Assembly: GCF_014647635.1 (NCBI RefSeq)
Contig: NZ_BMPO01000002.1
Location: forward strand, 372,001-436,000
Source: Pseudomonas matsuisoli
Lineage (GTDB): Bacteria; Pseudomonadota; Gammaproteobacteria; Pseudomonadales; Pseudomonadaceae
Reading direction: 5' to 3'
Length of the DNA: 64,000 nt
This document shows positions 56,136-64,000 of this stretch, one piece after another. Every line of letters begins with the position of its first letter. Position 1 is the first letter of the stretch. The position numbers were made by a program, and so were the translations under genes. Under the pieces are notes generated by a model that did not search any database, had not been told where the DNA came from, and saw nothing but the letters and a program-made list of their open reading frames with translations.

Positions 56136-56160
56136 CAGCGTTCTCTGAATGAGAACGCTG
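56136..56160 (-). terminator. perfect stem-loop between lysR and acnA
   Basis: CAGCGTTCTC pairs perfectly with GAGAACGCTG around a 5-base loop. It begins 6 bases after the LysR gene stop and 110 bp before acnA. No T-run follows, so it may be a terminator or a dyad operator. Confidence 0.55.
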
Positions 56161-56165
56161 GGGTA

Positions 56166-57053
56166 TCAGCCGGTTTGCGCCAAATGCTCGACCAGCGTCC
56201 TCACTGTGGGAGAGAGCAGGTCCATTCGCCGTACGCCAACGACAAGGTTTCTATGCGCCCACGGCTCATCGAGTTCGGTGATGTGCAACTTCATTGGTCG
56301 AAGGTATTGCTGAATGACCGCCTTGGGCAGGATTGCAATACCGACGCCAGCAGCCACCAAGCGACTCATGCACTCGAAGCTGCTAACGCGGACCCTTACC
56401 CGCATATCCATGCCCAGCTCCTGTTCCTGCTGGCTGAAAAGGGTATAGAGCGAGCTGTCCAAATGCGGACCAATAAACTCGTGGGACAACGCCGCTTTGA
56501 ACGAGATGTTCTGTTGCTTGGCGATCGCGTGATCGCGCGGCGTGACAACCATCAGTTGGTCTTGTCGGTACGGGCGCGTTTCAAGTCCTGACGGCTGCGT
56601 ATGCTCAGCGAAGATACCCAAATCGGCCCGTCCCTCGACAACCGCCCGAACCACGGCAGAGCCTACGCGTTCTTCAATGTCGAAGTTGATCAACGGATAG
56701 CTTTCGAGGAAGCGCTCCAGGTCGCTCGGCAGAAATTGGGTGAGTACGGAGGTGATGGCGTGGATGCGGATGTGTCCCTTAACACCCGCGGAATAACTGG
56801 CGAGTTCGTCATCCATATTGCCGAGCACCAGGCGCAATTGTCGTGCGTAATGGAGGACCGATTGCCCCGCCGGGGTTAGTTCGACGCCGCGTGCATTGCG
56901 CAGCAGCAACGGCGAGCCGACTTGCTCCTCAAGTTCGCCGATACGCTTGCTGACGGCGGATACTGCAAGATGAAGACGTCCGGCCGCACGCGTGAGATTG
57001 CGCTCTTCAGCTACGGCAATGAAGACGTCCATTGTTATCAGGTCGTAGCGCAT
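56166..57053 (-). CDS. LysR-family regulator
   Basis: This 295-aa LysR protein has the winged helix at its N-terminus (MDVFIAVAEERNLTRAAGRLHLAVSAVSKRIGELEEQVG) and an effector domain of the usual size. The layout, upstream of acnA on the same strand, suggests it controls the acnA-lactonase-MFS-SBP operon, possibly responding to the transported acid. Effector and binding site are unknown. Confidence 0.92.
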   Translation of the reverse strand: MRYDLITMDVFIAVAEERNLTRAAGRLHLAVSAVSKRIGELEEQVGSPLLLRNARGVELTPAGQSVLHYARQLRLVLGNMDDELASYSAGVKGHIRIHAITSVLTQFLPSDLERFLESYPLINFDIEERVGSAVVRAVVEGRADLGIFAEHTQPSGLETRPYRQDQLMVVTPRDHAIAKQQNISFKAALSHEFIGPHLDSSLYTLFSQQEQELGMDMRVRVRVSSFECMSRLVAAGVGIAILPKAVIQQYLRPMKLHITELDEPWAHRNLVVGVRRMDLLSPTVRTLVEHLAQTG

Positions 57054-57224
57054 TTACGGGGTCTCTCCAATCAGCGGCCGATCGGAGCATACCGTCTGAA
57101 TACACCATTTATGACTAACTCTACGAATTACAGGTGACCTCGTTATGCAGTGGGAGGTGAGCATAGGAGTCAGGTGCTCTCGTTGCAGAGACACCTGAAG
57201 CCCTAGGAACAAGCGAAGTACACA

Positions 57225-57983
57225 TCACCGTGCAGCTTCATCGCCGCTTAGTTCGGCGGGTTCCCGCTTACGACCTTTCAGCACCCGCATGCGGATGTTC
57301 AAGGCTTCCACTGCAAGAGAGAAGGCCATGGCGAAATAAACATAGCCTTTAGGCACATGAACCTCGAAGCTTTCGGCAATCAGCACGGTGCCGACGACGA
57401 CCAGGAAGGCCAGGGCCAACATCTTCAGCGACGGGTGTTTCTCGATGAAGTCACTGATGGTGCCCGCGCAGAGCATCATCACGATCACTGCGACGACGAT
57501 GGCCGCGACCATCACCGGGACATGGGACACCATGCCGACAGCGGTGATGACCGAGTCCAAGCTGAACACAATGTCAATAATCGCGATTTGGATAATGGTG
57601 CCAATGAAATTGCGCGCCGTGCCGCTGGGCTGTTCCTGGCTTTCTTCTTCACCTTCGAGACTGTGGAACATCTCAGTGGTGCTTTTCCACAGCAGGAACA
57701 GGCCACCAAAGAACAGGATCAGATCACGCCCTGATATGCCTTGGCCGGACAGATGGAAAAGATCTGCGGTGAGCTGCATGATCCAGGTGATCGACAATAG
57801 CAGGGCGATACGTGTGACCATCGCCAGGGCCAGGCCGAAGAAGCGTGTGCGTGCCTGCATGTGAGGCGGCATGCGCGAGACCAGGATGGCGATCATGATG
57901 ATGTTATCGATGCCTAGAACAATCTCTAGGGCGGTAAGCGTCAAGAACGCTATCCAGATCTCAGGGCTTGTAAGCCATTCCAT
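57225..57983 (-). CDS. TerC-family integral membrane protein
   Basis: This 252-aa protein (start at 57983, MEWLTSPEIWIAFLTL, the conserved family N-terminus) has about seven membrane segments and the acidic signatures ALEIVLGIDNIIMIAIL and IAIIDIVFSLDSVITAVGM. TerC proteins are linked to tellurite resistance in plasmids and to manganese export in chromosomal members. The frame is open 42 codons upstream, but without membrane character or a good ribosome site. It follows gapN on the same strand by 125 bp. The role here is most likely metal homeostasis. Confidence 0.9.
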   Translation of the reverse strand: MEWLTSPEIWIAFLTLTALEIVLGIDNIIMIAILVSRMPPHMQARTRFFGLALAMVTRIALLLSITWIMQLTADLFHLSGQGISGRDLILFFGGLFLLWKSTTEMFHSLEGEEESQEQPSGTARNFIGTIIQIAIIDIVFSLDSVITAVGMVSHVPVMVAAIVVAVIVMMLCAGTISDFIEKHPSLKMLALAFLVVVGTVLIAESFEVHVPKGYVYFAMAFSLAVEALNIRMRVLKGRKREPAELSGDEAAR

Positions 57984-58108
57984 AGGGCGCCTATACGTCA
58001 TGAGGACGCCGCATCCAGAGTGCAGCGTCAGGTGGGGTTGTCGGTGTCGTATAAGGAAGCAGGGTAGGCGAAGCGGTTGAGTGGACGCCTGCCTACCTGC
58101 AGTGGTCA

Positions 58109-59734
58109 TTAGAAGATGTAATCGGTCGTCAGGAAGCTGGACTCGCGATTACGAATGATACTGCTAACCAGCTCCTTGTTGCTTTCGTCAAAACGGGTCG
58201 CGACGAGGGTGCGGATGGAGAACACGCGTAGTGCGTCGTGCACGGACAATGTGCCTTCTGCTGAGTCCTTGCGCCCGTTGAATGGGTAGGTGTCCGGGCC
58301 TCGCTGGCACTGGGCATTGATATTGATCCGCCCGACCTGATTGGCGAACGCATCGACCAGACGTCCGACTTCAGCTGAATTTTTCCCGAAAATACTCAGC
58401 TGCTGTCCGAAGTCCGACTGCAGGACATAGTCGATTACCGTCTTCAGACCGCGATAGGGGACGACGGGCACCACCGGGCCAAATTGTTCCTCTTGATAGA
58501 CGCGCATATCGGACGAAACAGGGTAAAGCACAGCAGGGAAGAAGAAAGACCCACGAACTTCCCCTCCGCCCTCATTTACCACGCTTGCGCCCTTGGCCTG
58601 GGCATCGGCAACCAGCTCATTCAGGTAATCGGTCTTGCCTTGCTCGGGTAGGGGGGTGAGTGCAACGCCAGGTTCCCATGGCATACCGGGCTTTAGCGCT
58701 GAAAGTTTCGCATTGAATTTATCGAGGAATGCGTCGACCACGGACTCATGTACGAAAAGGATCTTCAGCGCCGTGCATCGTTGACCGTTGAACGAAAGCG
58801 AACCTGTTACGGCTTCGTTAACGGCGTTATCGAGGTCTACCTCGGGAAGTACGATTCCTGGGTTCTTGGCGTCCAATCCCAGCGCCGCCCGTAGCCGGTG
58901 AGGTTTGGGATGCAATTTTTTGAGTGCGCTGGCCCCTTTATTGGTGCCGATGAAGGCAAAGATGTCGACCTTTCCGCTGGCCATCAAAGCGCTGACAACT
59001 TCCCGGCCACTGCCGTAAATCAAATTGATGACACCGGCGGGGAAGCTGTCGCGGAAGGCTTCGAGCAAGGGCCGAATCAGCAGAACGCCGAATTTCGCCG
59101 GTTTGAAAACGACCGTATTGCCCATGATCAGTGCCGGGATCAGAGTTGTGAACGTTTCGTTGAGCGGATAGTTGTAAGGTCCCATGCACAGCGTTACGCC
59201 CAATGGAACACGGCGAATCTGCCCAAGGGTGCCTTGTTCCAGCTCAAAACGACTTGAACGACGATCGAGTTGCTTGAGGGCGTTGATCGTGTCGACGATG
59301 TAGTCGCAGGTCCGGTCGAATTCCTTCTCGGAATCCTTCAGATTTTTGCCAATTTCCCACATCAGAAGCTTGACCACTGCTTCACGCTGCTCGCGCATGC
59401 GCGAAAGAAACTGTTCGACATGATGGATGCGTTCGGCGACGCGCATGGTCGGCCATGCGCCCTGGCCACTGTCATAGGCTCGCACCGCAGCATCCAATGC
59501 CACGAGGGCTGTCTCCGAATCAAGCTGTGGCGTGCTCCCAAGAATGACCTGCTCATCGCCATTCGGCGTGCTCAGGTATACCGGGCTTCTAACCGTCGCG
59601 AGAGGTCCCTTCCAGAAACGAAGCTCACCATCGACCAGATACTCTCGCTGCTCGGTCTGCCCTTCCAGGCGATATTGCTCGGGAATACGATCGAGAGAAG
59701 GGAAGAGATCGGTAAGACGGCTATTGCGGTTCAT
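58109..59734 (-). CDS. gapN: NADP-dependent glyceraldehyde-3-phosphate dehydrogenase GapN
   Basis: This 541-aa aldehyde dehydrogenase-superfamily enzyme should oxidise glyceraldehyde-3-phosphate to 3-phosphoglycerate with NADP+, bypassing phosphoglycerate kinase. The oxyanion Asn lies in GPYNYPLNETF, the cofactor Lys in VVFKPAK, and the nucleophile C320 in FNGQRCTAL. The usual general-base Glu before LGGK is replaced: A284 precedes LGLDAK. It is last in the pyk-eno-tpiA-gapN order, 84 bp after tpiA. With tpiA upstream, triose phosphate interconversion feeds directly into this step. NADPH production is the likely benefit (inference). Confidence 0.9.
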   Translation of the reverse strand: MNRNSRLTDLFPSLDRIPEQYRLEGQTEQREYLVDGELRFWKGPLATVRSPVYLSTPNGDEQVILGSTPQLDSETALVALDAAVRAYDSGQGAWPTMRVAERIHHVEQFLSRMREQREAVVKLLMWEIGKNLKDSEKEFDRTCDYIVDTINALKQLDRRSSRFELEQGTLGQIRRVPLGVTLCMGPYNYPLNETFTTLIPALIMGNTVVFKPAKFGVLLIRPLLEAFRDSFPAGVINLIYGSGREVVSALMASGKVDIFAFIGTNKGASALKKLHPKPHRLRAALGLDAKNPGIVLPEVDLDNAVNEAVTGSLSFNGQRCTALKILFVHESVVDAFLDKFNAKLSALKPGMPWEPGVALTPLPEQGKTDYLNELVADAQAKGASVVNEGGGEVRGSFFFPAVLYPVSSDMRVYQEEQFGPVVPVVPYRGLKTVIDYVLQSDFGQQLSIFGKNSAEVGRLVDAFANQVGRININAQCQRGPDTYPFNGRKDSAEGTLSVHDALRVFSIRTLVATRFDESNKELVSSIIRNRESSFLTTDYIF

Positions 59735-59818
59735 GGGGTTACCTATTGTGGTTGTGATGGATGACGCGTTTCACGTAATGCGGTACGGACTGCGCCCTAA
59801 GAAAGAGGGCGCCTGTGG

Positions 59819-60568
59819 CTACAGCGATCGACAGATGGTGGTAAAGGATTCGGCGTCAAGGGACGCGCCGCCAATCAGTCCGCCGTCAATATCTGCCTGG
59901 GCAAATAACTCTGCCGCATTGTCCGCCCGTACACTTCCGCCATAGAGCAGGCAAATGGATTTTGCGATAGACAAGTCGTGCTGTGCGAGCAACTGGCGGA
60001 TTTTGAAATGGACTTGCTGCGCTTGCGTTGGGCTCGCGGCAAGTCCCGTTCCGATAGCCCAAACGGGCTCATAAGCAATCACTCCGTCGGCGATTTTCTG
60101 GATTCCGACCTGTTCGATGACAGCTTGTAGCTGCCTAGCAATCACCAATTGGGTTTTGAGCGTGCGGTGCTCTTCGAGCGTCTCACCGACGCACAGCACC
60201 GGTATGAGATCCGCCTTCAGCGCCGCTTCGAACTTCTGTGCGACCAGTTGATCGTCTTCGGCGTAGAGCGTGCGGCGCTCCGAATGTCCGATGAGAACGT
60301 AGCGACAGCCGAACTCCTTCAGCATCCGCGCGCTGACTTCTCCGGTGAAGGCGCCTTCCGGATGACTACTGACGTTCTGAGCACCCAGCGCAATGTTGCT
60401 TCCAGTCGCGACCATCGAGACTTGGTGCAAATAAGGAAAGGATGGACAGATAGCTATTTCCAAGCGATTGAGGCGCGATAACGATGGAATGAGCTCGCCT
60501 AACAATTCCGCATTGGCTGCTATGCCGCCGTTCATCTTCCAGTTGGCAATGACGAGCTTCTTTTTCAA
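59819..60568 (-). CDS. tpiA: triosephosphate isomerase
   Basis: This 249-aa TIM-barrel enzyme interconverts dihydroxyacetone phosphate and glyceraldehyde-3-phosphate. It shows NWKMN with the catalytic Lys, the electrophile His in GHSERR, the catalytic Glu in AYEPVWAIGTG, and LLYGGSV for phosphate binding. It lies 17 bp after eno. Pseudomonas normally carries its main tpiA near secG, so this is probably a second copy tied to gapN. Confidence 0.95.
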   Translation of the reverse strand: MKKKLVIANWKMNGGIAANAELLGELIPSLSRLNRLEIAICPSFPYLHQVSMVATGSNIALGAQNVSSHPEGAFTGEVSARMLKEFGCRYVLIGHSERRTLYAEDDQLVAQKFEAALKADLIPVLCVGETLEEHRTLKTQLVIARQLQAVIEQVGIQKIADGVIAYEPVWAIGTGLAASPTQAQQVHFKIRQLLAQHDLSIAKSICLLYGGSVRADNAAELFAQADIDGGLIGGASLDAESFTTICRSL

Positions 60569-60585
60569 CTTGCTCTCCTTGACGC

Positions 60586-61899
<1,314 letters not shown>

Positions 61900-62060
61900 T
61901 CATGCTGTCAGTGGTCGTTCGAGGAATCTGGTAAGCGTCTTCAAGCAGTTCCTTCTGCTCCGCGTATTCGGTGCGGACGTCAAAGTCACGAGGCCAGGAT
62001 GAGTTCAAGCGAGAGAGCGAAAAGTCATCGATTTTCATGTGGCGACGCCCTTTATTTCAG

Positions 62061-63509
62061 CTATTGGATGTCCGCACCTACACGAACGACCCGCAACGTA
62101 TTGGTCCCACCCTGGGCGTTGGCGTAGTCGCCTTTGGTGATCAATACATGGTCGCCTTCGCTGACCACATTGCGCCTAACCAGCTCTTCTACGGCGCGGC
62201 GGTTCACCTCCTCATTCAGGATGAGGTCGGCGTCGAACGGGATCGTTTGAACGCCTCTGTACATGGCAACGCGATTTTGCGTACGTGGATTGCGAGAGAA
62301 GGCGTAAATGGGGAGGTGCGAACGGATGCGTGACATCAAACGCGGTGTGTCGCCACTCTCCGTCATGCAGATGATCGCCTTCACGCCTTCGAGGTGATTA
62401 GCGGCGTACATGGCTGAAAGGGCGATGGTTTCGTCGATCCTGTGGAAGACTTCATAGACCCGATGCTTCGAGCGGTGGGCCAATGGGTGCTTCTCTGCAC
62501 CAATGATCACGCGTTGCATAGCCTGTACCGCTTCAACGGGATAGTCCCCCGCAGCCGTTTCGGCCGAAAGCATGACGGCGTCTGTGCCGTCCAATACCGC
62601 GTTGGCAACATCGAAGACTTCAGCGCGGGTAGGCAGTGATTGGGTGATCATCGACTCCATCATTTGCGTCGCCGTGATCACAACTCGATTGAGCGAACGG
62701 GCGCGCTCGATGATGAGCTTTTGCACCGCGACGAGTTCGGCATCGCCTATCTCCACGCCGAGATCGCCGCGCGCGACCATGACACCCTCAGAAGCTTCGA
62801 TAATTTCATCCAGGATCTTGGTGTCGTTTACCGTCTCGGCGCGTTCGATCTTGGCGATCAATCCTGCTTCGCCGCCTGCATCCGATAGGAGTTTTCTCGC
62901 AAGATGAATATCTGCGGCATCTCGTGGAAATGAGACGGCAAGGTAGTCCACTTGCATCTGCGCGGCCGTCAGGATGTCCATGCGATCTTTTTCGGTGAGC
63001 GCCGCCGCGGAAAGGCCGCCACCTTTGCGATTGATGCCTTTGTTGTTGGATAACGGGCCGCCGACCACGACCTCACAGATCAAGCGTTGGGGCTGTGCCT
63101 CGGCCACCTTGAGTTCGATGCGTCCGTCATCCAGCAGCAGGGTATCGCCTACTCGGCTGTCAGTAACCAACGCCTGGTAGTCGATGCCGACAGTGGTAGC
63201 GGTGCCAGCGTTTTTATCAAGGCTTGCATCGAGAACGAAGGTCTGTCCCTTTTGCAGTTGGACCTTGTTCTGTACGAACCGGGCAATTCGAATCTTAGGG
63301 CCTTGCAGGTCTGCGAGAATGGCTACGTAGCGACCATGTTTCCGTGCCATATCGCGCACGGTATTCGCTCGCGCGATGTGTTCCTCGGCTTGCCCGTGCG
63401 AGAAATTCAAACGCACGACATCGACGCCGGCCTTTACCAATTCTTCGATCGCATGCGCTGATTCGGTAGCGGGCCCAAGTGTTGCGACGATTTTTGTTCT
63501 TCGATACAT
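62061..63509 (-). CDS. pykA: pyruvate kinase, PykA type
   Basis: This 482-aa pyruvate kinase makes pyruvate and ATP from phosphoenolpyruvate. The start at 63509 ([15 protein letters not shown]) has AAGGAAT upstream and matches the family N-terminus; the frame opens 12 codons earlier. Blocks are [48 protein letters not shown] and [19 protein letters not shown]. It resembles E. coli PykA rather than PykF. It is first in the pyk-eno-tpiA-gapN set. Confidence 0.96.
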   Translation of the reverse strand: MYRRTKIVATLGPATESAHAIEELVKAGVDVVRLNFSHGQAEEHIARANTVRDMARKHGRYVAILADLQGPKIRIARFVQNKVQLQKGQTFVLDASLDKNAGTATTVGIDYQALVTDSRVGDTLLLDDGRIELKVAEAQPQRLICEVVVGGPLSNNKGINRKGGGLSAAALTEKDRMDILTAAQMQVDYLAVSFPRDAADIHLARKLLSDAGGEAGLIAKIERAETVNDTKILDEIIEASEGVMVARGDLGVEIGDAELVAVQKLIIERARSLNRVVITATQMMESMITQSLPTRAEVFDVANAVLDGTDAVMLSAETAAGDYPVEAVQAMQRVIIGAEKHPLAHRSKHRVYEVFHRIDETIALSAMYAANHLEGVKAIICMTESGDTPRLMSRIRSHLPIYAFSRNPRTQNRVAMYRGVQTIPFDADLILNEEVNRRAVEELVRRNVVSEGDHVLITKGDYANAQGGTNTLRVVRVGADIQ

Positions 63510-63973
63510 GGCGCAAATTCCTTCAAGAAAAACCTTGTGACGCATGGGCCGACATATAGCGTTTTAATGGATATTTAGGCGTAAATAGCCATGAGCCCCC
63601 ATTGGCGTATGGCTTAGCCAAAAGCACAATGGTGGCTCTATTCGTGACGCAATAGGTAGGTTTGACCAGCGATGCGAGCCAGAAAGCTGTGTTTTTAGCC
63701 GCGAATAAGATTGGCATATTGATGCTTTAAAGTGCAATATGTTTTGGCGCTTTTCAAACATGGCGAATACTCGTGCCGTAATAGCTCGATATTCCTCTGC
63801 GCAGCACATGAGATTTGTTCTGTTTCGACTTGGCAGGTTTTTCAGAGCTGCCTGCCGAGTCTTTTTGTTCGGGGGTAGGGCATGCGTGCCCAGCGATATG
63901 CGGGCGGGATGTCACTTTTGACGTAGAATCCCGCTTTCTTTGGACCAGTCTTCCACTCGAGCGAACGGGGAAT
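63510..63973. other. upstream region of the pyk-eno-tpiA-gapN operon
   Basis: This AT-richer spacer should hold the operon promoter and the promoter of a possible divergent gene at the window edge. I found no convincing TTGT-N-ACAA HexR-type site. Short frames inside are not supported. Confidence 0.45.
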
Positions 63974-64000
63974 ATGGCGTCGAGCGCGTTAGTACAGCGG
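63974..64000 (+). CDS. possible 5' end of a plus-strand gene cut by the window edge
   Basis: An ATG after GGGGAA opens nine codons (MASSALVQR) that stay open to the window end, and TAGAAT upstream could be a -10 element. The ribosome site is closer to the ATG than usual, so the call is weak. No product can be named. Confidence 0.25.

Overview
The window reads as a chromosomal segment of a Pseudomonas-type gammaproteobacterium. The backbone is GC-rich and carries a treY-malQ-treZ-glgA block, a gapN-tpiA-eno-pyk block, an OruR-like AraC regulator, a CRP/Vfr-type operator and PhoB-like boxes. Species cannot be fixed from the sequence alone.

Layout. (1) 0.2-8.8 kb: a tightly overlapping minus-strand operon glgA-treZ-malQ-treY-DUF2934 linking glycogen and trehalose metabolism, closed by a strong terminator. 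(2) 9.2-13.7 kb: a lone WecG/TagA glycosyltransferase, a membrane GGDEF-EAL protein behind a perfect CRP/Vfr palindrome, a small membrane protein and a methyltransferase with an export signal. (3) 13.7-24.1 kb: a phosphate-scavenging block. A minus-strand operon (purple-acid-type phosphatase, degenerate GGDEF protein, AraC regulator) diverges from a plus-strand phytate operon (TonB-dependent receptor, lipoprotein beta-propeller phytase, ExbB, ExbD, TonB). PhoB-like boxes face both ways between them. (4) 24.1-26.8 kb: two MFS transporters.

(5) 27-33.4 kb: a mobile region. It begins with an AT-rich TniA-TniB-TniQ transposition module (DDE transposase, AAA+ regulator, target-selection protein). 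This meets, end to end with 5 bp between stop codons, a divergent tyrosine-recombinase/KfrA-like coiled-coil pair laid out like the TnpS/TnpT cointegrate-resolution system of Tn4651-type Tn3 elements. Tn5053/Tn402-type elements normally use a serine resolvase (TniR), so this is the most novel-looking arrangement in the window. Transposon ends could not be located by eye.

(6) 33.4-41.5 kb: a ferric-siderophore uptake operon (receptor, binding protein, two permeases, ATPase) plus an AraC regulator and an MFS exporter. (7) 41.7-49.6 kb: an accessory catabolic-looking block (flavin amine oxidase, bicupin, AhpD-like protein, SDR, LysR, CynX-type MFS, CitMHS citrate transporter, PhaB-like reductase). 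(8) 50-57 kb: SBP-fold protein lacking a signal peptide, ACS-family MFS, YbhE-type lactonase, aconitase and LysR, plausibly a tricarboxylate (for example trans-aconitate) utilisation unit. (9) 57.2-63.5 kb: a TerC membrane protein and a minus-strand pyk-eno-tpiA-gapN lower-glycolysis operon, probably a second paralogous set beside the housekeeping genes that Pseudomonas keeps elsewhere.

Starts were chosen on visible Shine-Dalgarno sequences and family lengths. Functional assignments rest on motif recognition, not database searches.
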